DNA of 64,000 bases from Actinopolymorpha rutila (GCF_013407855.1 NZ_JACBZH010000001.1:1674001-1738000), one strand, 5' to 3'. Shown: positions 1 to 8,924, counted from the first letter of the stretch. Notes: generated by a model from the letters alone, not told the origin. Numbers and translations are program-made.

Positions 1-300
1 CGTGTCCCCGCTGCCCAGGGTGACGATGGCGGCGACCAGCCACAGGGCCAGCCCGAACAGCAGGAACCGTCCCCAGGCGTACGACGTCAGCCCGCGCCGC
101 TGGCCCGGGGGCCGGCCGGGCAGCGCGGGCATCGGGCCGGGCGCGGTACCGGTGGTCGCGGGGGCGCCGGTGCCGGTGGGCGCGGTGGCGCCGCCGGGCA
201 CGGCAGGTTCGGTGGCTTCGACGGTGCCGGTGGGCTCGTCGGTACCGGATGGCTCGTCCGGCCCGGCCTGGCGCGGGGCCTGCCCGGTGACGTCGCTCAT
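1..300 (-). CDS. Putative membrane protein, N-terminal part only
   Basis: The reading frame begins with ATG at 300 (minus strand) and runs off the left edge. About 100 residues are visible. The first 65 or so are low-complexity and rich in Pro, Thr, Gly and Ala (repeats such as EPTGT and GTGAPATTGT). A basic stretch (GQRRGLTSYAWGR) follows, then a hydrophobic segment (FLLFGLALWLVAAIVTL) that looks like a first membrane helix. The layout suggests a cytoplasmic disordered tail followed by a membrane protein. No family can be named from this fragment. It diverges from the DUF308-like gene at 566, and no clear ribosome binding site precedes the ATG. Confidence 0.5.
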   Translation of the reverse strand, partial: MSDVTGQAPRQAGPDEPSGTDEPTGTVEATEPAVPGGATAPTGTGAPATTGTAPGPMPALPGRPPGQRRGLTSYAWGRFLLFGLALWLVAAIVTLGSGDT

Positions 301-565
301 GGTGAGGTCTTCTCCATCGTGCCCGTCATCTATGCCTGGGCAGGCGCGGCGGACGGCCCCTCCGGGGGCTGCGCCGCCGCCGGCCGCCGGCACCCGCGCG
401 AGTCCGGCCGAAGTGCCGGGAGTGCGGACTTCGGGTCGGCTGGGTACGACGCAGTCCAGATTCGTTCGGAGTCCATCCGGCGTCATCCGTCCGCGCCACC
501 GCCCCCTGGTGTCGGCACGGTGCCGGTGCCCCGCACCGGCAGTCCGCTACCCAGGGAGGCGACCG

Positions 566-1327
566 ATGTCCGGCAACCCGGCCAATCCCGGCACCGACGT
601 CGTGGAGGAGGGGCCGCGGCCCCGACGGCCCCGACGGCCCGGCTCTGACAACGGCGCTGACAACGGTGCTGACTCCGGCTCGGACTCGCCGAGCGTGGCC
701 CAGCCGTCCCGGAGGGCGCCGCGCCCCGGCGTGGAGACCTGGGCGCAGCTTGCCGCCCTCGGCGGTTGGACGCTGGTCTTCGGCGTGTTGGTGCTGGCGT
801 GGCCGCGGCTACCGGTGGTGGATTTCCAGACGCTCGTCGGCGGCTGGTTCTTCGCCGTGGGCACCACCCGGCTGGCCGCGGCCATGCTGGCGACCAGGCG
901 GGCCCGCCTGTCGGGGGAGACGGTGTACTCCGCTCTGCTCGGCGTACTTCTCGTCGCGTCCTCGGCTCTGTGCCTGCGCGGCCTGGTGACCACCGTGGTC
1001 CTGCTCGTCGTCCTGGTCGCGCTGCACTGGCTGCTGAGCGGCTTCGGCGAACTGATGGCGGCATTGGCCGGCCCGCCCGGCGGGCGCGGCTGGCAGTTCG
1101 TCGCCGGGCTGGTCGCGGTGGGCGTGGGGGTGGCGTTCCTGCTACTGCCGGACCTGTCGCTCTCGACCGTGGTGCCGATGACGGCGGTGAGTTCGCTCGG
1201 GGCGGCCTGGGTGCAGGTGGTGGCGGCGATCGCGATGCGACCGGTCACCGAGCGCGCGGGACCGGATCGGCAGGATGGGCCGGACGGGCCGCCCCGGTCG
1301 GCTCGGTCAGCCCGGTCGGCTCGGTGA
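566..1327 (+). CDS. DUF308/HdeD-like multi-pass membrane protein
   Basis: A protein of 253 residues. I chose the ATG at 566 because an AGGGAGG ribosome binding site lies 7 nt upstream; the frame is open further left but has no comparable signal. The first 50 residues are charged and low-complexity. Six hydrophobic segments follow in pairs (for example TLVFGVLVLAW, TVVLLVVLVALHWLLSGFGE, FVAGLVAVGVGVAFLLLP), the arrangement of DUF308/HdeD-type membrane proteins. The tail is Arg/Ser/Ala rich with a short SAR repeat. The last 21 bp overlap tail-to-tail with the convergent muramidase-like gene. The specific role is unknown; family assignment rests on topology. Confidence 0.6.
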   Translation: MSGNPANPGTDVVEEGPRPRRPRRPGSDNGADNGADSGSDSPSVAQPSRRAPRPGVETWAQLAALGGWTLVFGVLVLAWPRLPVVDFQTLVGGWFFAVGTTRLAAAMLATRRARLSGETVYSALLGVLLVASSALCLRGLVTTVVLLVVLVALHWLLSGFGELMAALAGPPGGRGWQFVAGLVAVGVGVAFLLLPDLSLSTVVPMTAVSSLGAAWVQVVAAIAMRPVTERAGPDRQDGPDGPPRSARSARSAR

Positions 1328-2233
1328 CCCCACGACGATGCGGACCCGGGTGGGTGCGGCTGCCTGGTCGGTGCGCCACCCGTCCTTGGAGCGGTCCGCA
1401 GTCCACGTGCGGCCGCCGTAGGAGATCGACGCGATCCCGAACCGCTTGGCGTAGGCGACCGACCATTGCGCGACCGACCAGCCGAACCTGCCTTCGCCGG
1501 TGCGTACAGGCACGTCCAGGACCAGCGCCGCGGTGTTCTTGACCGACAGGCCGTCGTTGCCGCCCTGGCCCACGGTCGCGCCGGTGACCCGCCCACGCTC
1601 GTTGCCGTAGGCCTTGGCGAGCTCGGCGGACAGGTCGGCGGTGGTGGTCGCGCCGCGCTGCTCGGTGGGCTGGAAGTCACACGAGAACGCGGCCGGTTTC
1701 TGGCCGGTCAGGGCGGAGGCCAGCACCCGGGCATTGGACTCGTGCTGGGAGTACGCACTGCCGTCGGCCGACAACTGGACCCGTTGTGCCGCCGCCGCGA
1801 TGTCCATGCCGGTGTAGCCGGGCACCTTGACCAGCGCGGTGTAGAACCGCCCGGTGGCGTAGTAGGGGTCCTGGATCTGTTCGACCGTGCCCCAGCCCTG
1901 GCTCGGCCGCTGCTGGAACAGGCCCACCGAGTCCAGGTGGCCGTAGTCGATGTTGCGCAGGCCGGACTCCTGGTAGGCGGTGGCCAGTGCGATGCTCGCC
2001 GCCCGCGGCGGGAGGCCGCGGCGTACCGACACCGCGGAGATCAGCGCGGCGTTCTGCGCCTCCTCCAGCGGGAGCTCGGTCCGGATGCCGTTGGCGGTGG
2101 CGTGGCACGCCTCCACCAACGGCTGCCGGAAGAGGAACTCCGAGGCCAGCATCGCGCCGGCGACGACCAGGCCGCAGGCGATCGCCACGATGGCGGCGAC
2201 CCTGGCGACCCGCTTCCGCCCGGTCGCGGGCAT
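1307..2233 (-). CDS. Membrane-anchored lytic transglycosylase-like protein
   Basis: 308 residues. An N-terminal hydrophobic segment (residues about 10-32, VARVAAIVAIACGLVVAGAM) looks like a signal anchor, so the rest should lie outside the membrane. The motif YQESGLRNIDYGHLDSVGLF followed by QQRPSQGWGT resembles the catalytic region of lysozyme-like transglycosylases, with Glu in YQESG the likely acid. The C-terminal 100 residues are a separate, unrecognised domain. Its ATG overlaps the dapD stop codon (TGATG), indicating translational coupling. An association of a wall-cleaving protein with the step that feeds meso-diaminopimelate into peptidoglycan makes sense, but the enzyme activity is inferred. 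Confidence 0.65.
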   Translation of the reverse strand: MPATGRKRVARVAAIVAIACGLVVAGAMLASEFLFRQPLVEACHATANGIRTELPLEEAQNAALISAVSVRRGLPPRAASIALATAYQESGLRNIDYGHLDSVGLFQQRPSQGWGTVEQIQDPYYATGRFYTALVKVPGYTGMDIAAAAQRVQLSADGSAYSQHESNARVLASALTGQKPAAFSCDFQPTEQRGATTTADLSAELAKAYGNERGRVTGATVGQGGNDGLSVKNTAALVLDVPVRTGEGRFGWSVAQWSVAYAKRFGIASISYGGRTWTADRSKDGWRTDQAAAPTRVRIVVGSPSRPG

Positions 2234-3174
2234 CAGCCGTTGGAGTGCAGCGCGGCGTTGAGCTCGACCCCTCCGGTGGTACGGGGGAGGGCCTCGAGCG
2301 CACCGGAGATGCTGTTGCGCCAGAAGAGCAGGCCCGGCGTACCGGACAGCTCCCGCGCCTTGACGATCTCGCCGTCGGGCATCTTCACCTTCGACCCGGT
2401 GGTGACGTAGCAGCCGGCCTCGACCACGCAGTCGTCACCGAGGGAGATGGCGACGCCGGCGTTCGCGCCCACCAGGCACCGCTTGCCGATGGAGACGACC
2501 TCGGTGCCGCCACCGGACAGCGTGCCCATGATCGACGCGCCGCCGCCGATGTCCGAGCCGTCCTCGACGATCACGCCCGCCGAGATGCGGCCCTCGACCA
2601 TGGAGGCGCCGAGCGTGCCGGCGTTGTAGTTGACGAAGCCCTCGTGCATCACCGTGGTGCCCTCGGCCAGGTGGGCGCCCAGGCGTACCCGGTCGGCGTC
2701 GGCGATGCGCACCCCCGCCGGCAGCACGTAGTCGACCATCCGGGGGAACTTGTCCACGCCGTACACCGTGACCTCGCGCCCGGTGGCCCGCAGCCGCAGC
2801 CGGGTCTGCTCGAAGTCGTCCACCGCGCAGGGGCCCGCACTGGTCCACACCACGTTGGTCAGGACGCCGAAGATGCCGTCCAGGTTGGCCTCGCGTGGGC
2901 GGACCAGCCGGTGGGACAGCAGGTGCAGCCGGAGGTAGGCGTCGGCCGCGTCGGCGGGTGGGGAGTCGAGGTCGGGGAGGACGGTGCGGACGACGGTCCG
3001 GCGTACGCGCCGCGCGTCGTCCTCGTCCGCAAGGGCCGCGAGTTCGGCCGGTGGCTGGTCGTCACCGGGCCCCGGCGCGCCCAGGGCGGGCGCGGGGTAC
3101 CAGGTGTCGAGGACCTTGCCGTCGTGGGTCGTCGTCGCGAGTCCGAAGCCCCAGGCACCAGGTGTGTTGGTCAT
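2233..3174 (-). CDS. dapD: 2,3,4,5-tetrahydropyridine-2,6-dicarboxylate N-succinyltransferase
   Basis: 313 residues, close to the 317 of M. tuberculosis DapD. The enzyme transfers succinyl from succinyl-CoA to tetrahydrodipicolinate in the lysine/meso-diaminopimelate pathway. The start [12 protein letters not shown] fits the actinobacterial family. The N-terminal half is the mixed alpha/beta domain. The second half carries the hexapeptide (left-handed beta-helix) repeats, seen as [38 protein letters not shown] and [18 protein letters not shown]. It is divergent from dapE, with 149 bp between the two starts, so the two succinylase-pathway genes share a regulatory interval. It is followed directly by the transglycosylase-like gene with overlapping stop and start. 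Confidence 0.95.
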   Translation of the reverse strand: MTNTPGAWGFGLATTTHDGKVLDTWYPAPALGAPGPGDDQPPAELAALADEDDARRVRRTVVRTVLPDLDSPPADAADAYLRLHLLSHRLVRPREANLDGIFGVLTNVVWTSAGPCAVDDFEQTRLRLRATGREVTVYGVDKFPRMVDYVLPAGVRIADADRVRLGAHLAEGTTVMHEGFVNYNAGTLGASMVEGRISAGVIVEDGSDIGGGASIMGTLSGGGTEVVSIGKRCLVGANAGVAISLGDDCVVEAGCYVTTGSKVKMPDGEIVKARELSGTPGLLFWRNSISGALEALPRTTGGVELNAALHSNG

Positions 3175-3323
3175 GTGGTTCAGCCTGCCAGAGCCGGGCA
3201 AGCGGGCGAGCCCGGGTCCGACAAGTGCCGGACGGCTGGATTCGGGCATTTTCGTCGTACGACGGCACCTGTTGCGCCCCACCTCACCGGACGCGAGGCG
3301 CCTCTGCTGGCAGACTGCGGGCC

Positions 3324-4385
3324 ATGCCGAGCCTGGATCTCCACAGCGACGTCGTCAGCCTCACCCGCGCCCTGGTCGACGTCGAGTCCGTGAGCGGGAA
3401 CGAACGCACGCTCGCCGACGCGGTGGAGGCGGCGTTGTCCGGTCTGCCCCATCTGCAGACCCGGAGATTCGGCAACACCGTGGTCGCGCGGACATCGCTG
3501 TCCCGGGCCGAACGCGTCGTCGTCGCAGGTCACCTGGACACCGTGCCGGAGGCGGGCAACCTACCGTCCCGGCTCGTCGACGACCGCATCTACGGGCTCG
3601 GCGCCTGCGACATGAAGGGCGGGGTCGCGGTGGCGCTGCGGCTGGCCGCCACGGTGGCCGAGCCGGTGCGTGACGTGACGTACGTGTTCTACGACTGCGA
3701 GGAGATCGAGGCGGAGAAGAACGGCCTCGGCCAACTGGCGCGGACGCGGCCGGAGGAGCTGACCGCCGACTTCGCCGTCCTGATGGAGCCGTCCAGCGCG
3801 CAGGTGGAGGGCGGCTGCCAGGGGACGCTGCGGGCCGAGATCGTGCTGCCCGGCAAGCGCGCGCACAGCGCCCGGGCGTGGATGGGCGCCAACGCCATCC
3901 ACGCGGCCGCGCCGGTGCTCGCCCGGCTGGCGGAGTACAAACCGCGCCAGGTCCCGGTCGACGGCCTCGTCTACCGCGAGGGGCTGAACGCCGTCGGGAT
4001 CACCGGAGGCGTCGCCGGCAACGTGATCCCGGACGAGTGCCGGGTCACCGTCAACTACCGCTTCGCGCCGGACCGTTCGGAGGCGGCGGCGTTCGCCCAC
4101 GTGCAGGAGACGTTCGCCGGGTACGTCGTGGAGTTGCGCGACTCCGCTCCGGCGGCGGCGCCGGGGCTGGACCGGCCGTCGGCCGCGGCGTTCGTCGAGG
4201 CGCTGGGGGTGGAGCCGCACCCGAAGTTCGGCTGGACCGACGTGGCGAGGTTCGCCGAGCTCGGCGTACCCGCCGTCAACTACGGGCCGGGAGAGTCCGC
4301 GCTCGCCCACACCCGCGACGAGTACGTCGAGGTCGCCGAACTCCACGCCTGCGAGGACCGCATGGGCGCCTGGCTTCGCGGCTGA
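3324..4385 (+). CDS. dapE: Succinyl-diaminopimelate desuccinylase
   Basis: 353 residues of the M20 zinc peptidase family. It hydrolyses N-succinyl-LL-2,6-diaminopimelate, the step after DapC in the branch that begins with DapD next door. The metal site is complete: His70 and Asp72 in [12 protein letters not shown], bridging Asp96 in [10 protein letters not shown], Glu126/Glu127 in DCEEIE and His329 in ALAHTRDEY. The dimerisation/lid domain sits between residues about 175 and 285 (starting near [15 protein letters not shown]). No ribosome binding site is visible; a CAGACT hexamer ends 7 nt before the ATG, which may be the -10 of a leaderless mRNA. The start is supported by the position of the conserved core. 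Confidence 0.93.
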   Translation: MPSLDLHSDVVSLTRALVDVESVSGNERTLADAVEAALSGLPHLQTRRFGNTVVARTSLSRAERVVVAGHLDTVPEAGNLPSRLVDDRIYGLGACDMKGGVAVALRLAATVAEPVRDVTYVFYDCEEIEAEKNGLGQLARTRPEELTADFAVLMEPSSAQVEGGCQGTLRAEIVLPGKRAHSARAWMGANAIHAAAPVLARLAEYKPRQVPVDGLVYREGLNAVGITGGVAGNVIPDECRVTVNYRFAPDRSEAAAFAHVQETFAGYVVELRDSAPAAAPGLDRPSAAAFVEALGVEPHPKFGWTDVARFAELGVPAVNYGPGESALAHTRDEYVEVAELHACEDRMGAWLRG

Positions 4386-4436
4386 TTACCCGCTGATTCA
4401 CCCGGCTGTCGGCCGCGCCGGTTACCCTTCGGTGCC

Positions 4437-5450
4437 ATGTGGCCAGATCAGGACGACCCGTCCACCTCCGCGTCTTCGGCGCCATCGGTGTCTTCGGTGT
4501 CATCGACGTCATCGACGTCATCGGGACCGTCGGTCCGTACTCCCGGCGAACCGGCACCGGACGTGACGGACCCGTCCGCGGAAACCGCTTCCGCGAGGCG
4601 GACGCCGGAGAAGCAGCGGGGCCGGGTCGTCACGCGGCGTACCCAGGTGGAGTCCAGCACCACCGACCAGCGGCTGCTGGACACCCGCGGCCCCTCCGAC
4701 TGGGTGCACACCGACCCCTGGCGGGTGCTGCGGATCCAGTCGGAGTTCGTCGAGGGCTTCGGCATGCTCGCCGAGCTCGGTTCGGCCATCAGCGTCTTCG
4801 GCAGCGCCCGCACCCGGGTCGAGGACCCGATGTACGCCATGGCCGAGCGGGTGGGCCGCGGCCTCACCGAGGCGGGTTACGCCGTCATCACCGGCGGCGG
4901 TCCGGGCGTGATGGAGGCCGCCAACAAGGGCGCCAGCCAGGCCGGCGGGGTCTCGGTCGGCCTGGGCATCGAGCTGCCGTTCGAGCAGGGCATGAATCCC
5001 TGGGTCGACGTCGGCATCAACTTCCGCTACTTCTTCGTCCGCAAGACGATGTTCGTGAAGTACGCCCAGGGTTTCGTCGTGCTGCCGGGCGGGTTCGGCA
5101 CCTTCGACGAGCTGTTCGAGGCGCTGACGCTCATCCAGACGCGGAAGGTCACGTCGTTCCCGCTGGTGCTGATCGGTACGTCGTACTGGTCGGGGCTGCT
5201 GGCCTGGCTGCGCGACACCGTGCTCGCCGACGGCAAGATCAAGCCGGCCGACCTGGAGATGCTGCACCTCACCGACGACGCCGACGAGGCCGTCGAGTTC
5301 GTCGTCCAGGCGTCCCGGCGGCCGGTCGTGGACACCGGGAACGGCGCCGGGGGAGATACGGGTCCCGGTGCCGCTGGCAACGGCGGTACCGGCGGCAACG
5401 GCAGTGCTGGTGGGAACGGCGGGAACGGCGGGCCGGTCCCGCCCGACTGA
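4437..5450 (+). CDS. LOG-family (TIGR00730) nucleotide monophosphate phosphoribohydrolase-like protein
   Basis: 337 residues. The central Rossmann-like domain has the two family signatures, GGGPGVMEAANKGA (residues about 150-163) and PGGFGTFDELFEALTLIQ (about 217-234); PGGxGTxxE is the signature of cytokinin-activating LOG enzymes. The first 60 residues are disordered and Ser/Thr rich, helped by a DNA repeat of GTCATCGAC at 4499-4525. The last 40 are Gly/Asn rich (GGNGSAGGNGGNGG). Its position between dapE and the folP-like gene matches Rv1205, which has been reported to release cytokinins from nucleotides. No Shine-Dalgarno is present; TACCCT ends 8 nt before the ATG. Substrate not provable from sequence. 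Confidence 0.8.
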   Translation: MWPDQDDPSTSASSAPSVSSVSSTSSTSSGPSVRTPGEPAPDVTDPSAETASARRTPEKQRGRVVTRRTQVESSTTDQRLLDTRGPSDWVHTDPWRVLRIQSEFVEGFGMLAELGSAISVFGSARTRVEDPMYAMAERVGRGLTEAGYAVITGGGPGVMEAANKGASQAGGVSVGLGIELPFEQGMNPWVDVGINFRYFFVRKTMFVKYAQGFVVLPGGFGTFDELFEALTLIQTRKVTSFPLVLIGTSYWSGLLAWLRDTVLADGKIKPADLEMLHLTDDADEAVEFVVQASRRPVVDTGNGAGGDTGPGAAGNGGTGGNGSAGGNGGNGGPVPPD

Positions 5451-5477
5451 CCCGCAGGTCGCCTGGCGCGCGGCTCG

Positions 5478-6338
5478 TCAGGCCAGTCCGCGGCGAGGAC
5501 GCGCGGGCGGCCGGTCGCCGCGGATGGACGCCACCAGGTCGAGCACCTGCCTGGTCTCGCGTACGTCATGGGCACGGAAGACGCGCGCGCCCTGCCACGC
5601 CGAGACGGCGGTCGCGGCCAGCGTCCCGGGCAACCGCTCGCCGACCGGCAGGTCCAGCGTCTCGCCGATGAAGTCCTTGCGGGACAACGCGACCAGGACG
5701 GGCCAGCCGGTGGCCACGAGTTCGTCCAGCCGGCGGGTGACCTCGAGGGAGTGCCAGGTGTTCTTGCCGAAGTCGTGGGTCGGGTCGACCACGATCCCGT
5801 CCCGGCGCACTCCCGCGGCGACCGCCCGCTCGGCCAGGTCGGTCACCCTGGCCACCACGTCGGCCACCACGTCGGCGTAGGCCACCCGGTGCGGGTCCGT
5901 ACGCGGGGGCAGGCCACCGGTGTGCGAGCAGACCAGCCCGGTGCCGAACTCCGCGGCCACCTCGGGCAGCTCCGGATCGGCACCGGACCAGGTGTCGTTG
6001 ATCAGGTCGGCGCCGGCCGCGCACAGCTCCCGGGCGACGGGCGCGCGCCAGGTGTCCACGCTGATCACCAGGCCGGGGTGGCGTGCCCGGACCTCGGCGA
6101 CGAAGGGCGCGGTCCGGGCGAGTTCCTCGGCCACCCCCACCTCCGCGCCGTGGCCGGCCTTGACCCCGCCGATGTCGACGATGTCGGCGCCGTCGGCGAC
6201 CACGGCCTCCACCCGGTCCAGGGCCGCGTTCTCGGCGAACGTCGCTCCCGCGTCGAAGAACGAGTCCGGCGTCCGGTTCACGATCGCCATCACGGCGTAC
6301 TCCCCGGCGCCGAACTCCCGCCCGCCCAGCCGCAACAT
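5478..6338 (-). CDS. folP2: Dihydropteroate synthase-like pterin-binding protein (FolP2 type)
   Basis: 286 residues, a TIM-barrel pterin-binding protein. Signatures seen are MAIVNRTPDSFFD near the start, ISVDTWRAPVA, a DPTHDFGKNTWH segment where classic DHPS has DPGxGFGK, and LSRKDFIGE. I chose the ATG at 6338 (MLRLGGREF) because GGAGG lies 5 nt upstream; in-frame ATGs at 6350 and 6359 are alternatives. Position after the LOG gene and before the DivIVA-domain gene matches mycobacterial folP2, whose product is reported to lack DHPS activity, so a role in folate synthesis should not be assumed. It is convergent with the LOG gene (27 bp apart) and divergent from the DivIVA-domain gene. Confidence 0.8.
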   Translation of the reverse strand: MLRLGGREFGAGEYAVMAIVNRTPDSFFDAGATFAENAALDRVEAVVADGADIVDIGGVKAGHGAEVGVAEELARTAPFVAEVRARHPGLVISVDTWRAPVARELCAAGADLINDTWSGADPELPEVAAEFGTGLVCSHTGGLPPRTDPHRVAYADVVADVVARVTDLAERAVAAGVRRDGIVVDPTHDFGKNTWHSLEVTRRLDELVATGWPVLVALSRKDFIGETLDLPVGERLPGTLAATAVSAWQGARVFRAHDVRETRQVLDLVASIRGDRPPARPRRGLA

Positions 6339-6528
6339 CCGCACCTCCATCGCCGGCATCTCGCCGGCCGGCCCACCACTGCCCGGGTCCCGGCTCGTCC
6401 GGGCGCCCGCTGAGTTTCCCAGCCTGGCAGGCCCGGCAGGGCGACGTCGCGCGGGCAGGGTTGCCGCGGCGGCGCGGCGGCGTCCCCTACCCACCGGCCC
6501 GGGGGTGGCGCATGGCACGATCAGGCGC

Positions 6529-6984
6529 ATGACCTGGCTGTGGGTCGTCCTCGTCCTGGTCGTGCTCGGATCAACCGCCGCGGTGGCGGTCGGGCGCGGC
6601 GGCGCGATGGCGCGCGCTTATCCCGACCGACGTGAGGTCCGGCTGCCCGCCGACCGTCCGGTCAGCGCGAGCGACCTCGACGACGTGCGGTTCTCCGTCG
6701 TGCTGCGGGGCTACCGCATGGACGAGGTGGACGACGTGATCTCGCGGCTCGGCCGCGACCTCGCCGAGCGGGAGGAGCGGGTGGCCGTCCGCGAGCGGGA
6801 GGTCGCCGAACGCGAGCGCCGGCACCCCGGCCACCTGGACCAGGCCGAGGACCAGGCCGACGAGCCCGACGGCCCGGCCGGTCACCGGGCCGACGACCAG
6901 CCGAGAGCAGACCGGGCGAGAGCAGACCAGGGCGGCACCGAGCACCGGGTCCCCGGCGAGGGCCACGGGGCGGGCGAGCGGTGA
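6529..6984 (+). CDS. DivIVA-domain membrane protein
   Basis: 151 residues. One N-terminal membrane helix (MTWLWVVLVLVVLGSTAAVAV) is followed by a DivIVA-type N-terminal motif (FSVVLRGYRMDEVDDVISRL, residues about 58-77) and a short Glu/Arg coiled coil. The last 55 residues are Asp/Arg/Gly rich and probably disordered. DivIVA domains recruit proteins to curved or polar membrane, so a role at the cell pole or septum is likely. Its counterpart in M. tuberculosis is Rv1209. It is the first gene of a tight run (this gene, tag, ridA-like, GNAT); its TGA overlaps the GTG of tag (GTGA). No Shine-Dalgarno is visible. Confidence 0.72.
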   Translation: MTWLWVVLVLVVLGSTAAVAVGRGGAMARAYPDRREVRLPADRPVSASDLDDVRFSVVLRGYRMDEVDDVISRLGRDLAEREERVAVREREVAERERRHPGHLDQAEDQADEPDGPAGHRADDQPRADRARADQGGTEHRVPGEGHGAGER

Positions 6985-7628
6985 CCGCCGTGGCTGCGGT
7001 GACCGGTCCGGACGGGCTCGTGCGGTGTGCCTGGGCGACCTCCGCGCCCGACTACATCGCCTACCACGACCTCGAGTGGGGCCGGCCGATCCGTGACGAC
7101 CGCGGGGTGTTCGAACGCATGACCCTGGAGGCGTTTCAGTCCGGGCTGTCCTGGCTGACGATTTTGCGCAAGCGACCGGCGTTTCGAGCCGCGTTCGCCG
7201 ACTTCGACATCGCCGCCGTGGCCGGGTTCGACGACGCAGACGTACGCCGCCTGCTGGCCGACGCCGGGATCGTCCGCAACACCGCCAAGATCAACGCCGC
7301 CATCCGCAATGCCCGGGCGGCCCACGCCCTCGACGGCGGACTGGCGGCGCTGCTCTGGTCGTTCGCCCCTGATCCGGCGACCCGGCCCGCGCCCCGGACG
7401 CCCGCCGACGTGCCCGCGACCACGCCTGAGTCGACGGCCATGGCCAAGGCACTCAAACGTCACGGGTTCACCTTCGTCGGACCGACCACCTGCTACGCCC
7501 TGATGCAGGCGGCCGGCATGGTCGACGACCATCTGCTGGAGTGTGTGGCCCGTGGGTCCGCCGCTGGAGACGTGACCGCCGGAGACCTGTCCGCCGGGGC
7601 GAGCAGCGTGAAGCCGAGGGAGTGGTGA
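6981..7628 (+). CDS. tag: DNA-3-methyladenine glycosylase I
   Basis: 215 residues. Tag excises 3-methyladenine from alkylated DNA and starts base-excision repair. The protein shows the family core CAWATSAPDYIAYHDLEWG, the LEAFQSGLSWLTILRKRPAF segment containing the base-recognition Glu, and the zinc pair in MVDDHLLECV (His x3 Cys) that acts with the N-terminal Cys and His. The start is the GTG overlapping the stop of the DivIVA-domain gene (GTGA). The ending, from about residue 195, is a short unconserved tail (AAGDVTAGDLSAGASS). The gene lies 1 nt ahead of the ridA-like gene. Confidence 0.92.
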   Translation: MTAVAAVTGPDGLVRCAWATSAPDYIAYHDLEWGRPIRDDRGVFERMTLEAFQSGLSWLTILRKRPAFRAAFADFDIAAVAGFDDADVRRLLADAGIVRNTAKINAAIRNARAAHALDGGLAALLWSFAPDPATRPAPRTPADVPATTPESTAMAKALKRHGFTFVGPTTCYALMQAAGMVDDHLLECVARGSAAGDVTAGDLSAGASSVKPREW

Positions 7629-7629
7629 G

Positions 7630-8049
7630 GTGGCACGTCGACGAGTGGCGTCCGGGAACGAGCTCGAACGCGAGTACGGCTACAGCCGGGCGGTGTCGAT
7701 CGGCAACCGCGTGTTGGTCGCCGGCACCGCACCGGTCTGGGAGGACGGCGAGGTCGACCCCGATCCCGGTGTGCAGGCGTTCCGCTGCATCGAGATCATC
7801 CTGACCGCGCTCGCCCAGGTGGGCGCGGGGCCCGAGCATGTCGTCCGCACCCGGATGTACGTCACCGACGCGGCCCACGCCGACGCGGTGGGCCGGGTGC
7901 ACGGCAAGGTGTTCGGCGAGATCCGGCCGGTGACCTCGATGCTGGTCGTCGCCGGGCTCCTCGATCCGCGCTGGAAGGTCGAGATCGAGGCCGAGGCGAT
8001 GTTGCTGAACGAACGCACCAAGTGGGGCCGGGTCCTCGGCGGCCACTGA
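7630..8049 (+). CDS. RidA/YjgF-family protein lacking the deaminase arginine
   Basis: 139 residues, the normal size for the Rid family. It has the family's central segment HVVRTRMYVTDAAHADAVG and C-terminal VEIEAEAML. The arginine that RidA uses for 2-aminoacrylate deamination (Arg105 in the enterobacterial protein, in the ARSCVEV context) aligns with Thr here (RPVTSMLVV), so this is one of the Rid subfamilies without proven imine deaminase activity. The start is a GTG 1 nt after the tag stop, with GAGGGAG 7-8 nt upstream inside the end of tag. The GNAT gene follows 2 nt later, so the three are surely co-transcribed. Confidence 0.8.
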   Translation: MARRRVASGNELEREYGYSRAVSIGNRVLVAGTAPVWEDGEVDPDPGVQAFRCIEIILTALAQVGAGPEHVVRTRMYVTDAAHADAVGRVHGKVFGEIRPVTSMLVVAGLLDPRWKVEIEAEAMLLNERTKWGRVLGGH

Positions 8050-8051
8050 TC

Positions 8052-8870
8052 ATGGCGCGCGCTCCCGGGCCCGGGCCAGGACCCGACGAGGAGTTCTCCC
8101 GGGCAGTCGAGGTGTTCGCGCGGGGCTACTCGTTCGTGCGCAGCGCGACCCATCCGTACCTCTGTGAACGCATGGAGGGAACGGACACCGCGTGGGTGCT
8201 CCGCGACGCGCCGAGGCGCGATCCGCGTCGATACCGTCGCGAGGAGTGGGTCGGCCACGGTCCCGGCGCGGCGGACCTCGACGAGTTGGCGCGTGCCCAC
8301 GCGCGTACGGCCTTCGTGCTGTCGGTGATCCGCCGGCTCGACGAGCCGGACGGGCCGTTGCGCTCGGCGTACAGGTCCCGTGGCTTCCGGCTGCTCGGCG
8401 TCGAGCCACTGATGATCCACCGGCTCGGCCGGGTGCCGGCATCGCCTGCCGCGCGCACCGCCGAAGGGACGGTCGTGCGGATCACCCGGGTGACCACACC
8501 GGCGCTCGCCGAACGTCTGGGCACCGCGACGCGTCGTCGGCCTCTGGGACCGGACCGCCTCGCCGAGGACGGCCCGCAGCGTCAGTACGCCGCCCTCGCC
8601 GGCGGGGAGATCGTCGGCTGGGTCAGCAGTGTCGTCGTACGGCTCGCGGACGACTCGGTGGCCACCTGGTGCGCCGACATGTACGTCGTGGCTGAGCACC
8701 GGCGACGGGGCATCGCCCGCGCTCTGCTGGCGCGCCTGCTGCGCGACGACCGGAGGTACGCCTCCACCGCGTCGGTCCTCACCGCCAGCCGAGCCGGTAC
8801 CGGGCTCTACCGGGGTGCCGGCTACGACCAGCTCGGTGAGTTGCTGCTGCTCCAGCCGCCGAAGCTCTGA
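8052..8870 (+). CDS. GNAT-family N-acetyltransferase with N-terminal extension
   Basis: 272 residues. The C-terminal third is a GNAT domain: ADMYVVAEHRRRGIARALLA contains the acetyl-CoA pyrophosphate-binding motif (R/Q-x-x-G-x-A), followed by LTASRAGTGLYRGAGYDQLG, the typical late helix and strand. The N-terminal part (residues 1-140) includes ATHPYLCERMEGTD and RSRGFRLLGVEPLM and looks like a degenerate first acetyltransferase-like domain. Last gene of the DivIVA-tag-rid-GNAT run, 2 nt after the ridA-like stop; convergent with the crotonase gene at 8925. Substrate unknown. Confidence 0.72.
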   Translation: MARAPGPGPGPDEEFSRAVEVFARGYSFVRSATHPYLCERMEGTDTAWVLRDAPRRDPRRYRREEWVGHGPGAADLDELARAHARTAFVLSVIRRLDEPDGPLRSAYRSRGFRLLGVEPLMIHRLGRVPASPAARTAEGTVVRITRVTTPALAERLGTATRRRPLGPDRLAEDGPQRQYAALAGGEIVGWVSSVVVRLADDSVATWCADMYVVAEHRRRGIARALLARLLRDDRRYASTASVLTASRAGTGLYRGAGYDQLGELLLLQPPKL

Positions 8871-8924
8871 CGCGGAGCGCGGCCGGGAGGCACCGGGCGG
8901 GAGGTATCGGGCGCGAGAAATCGG

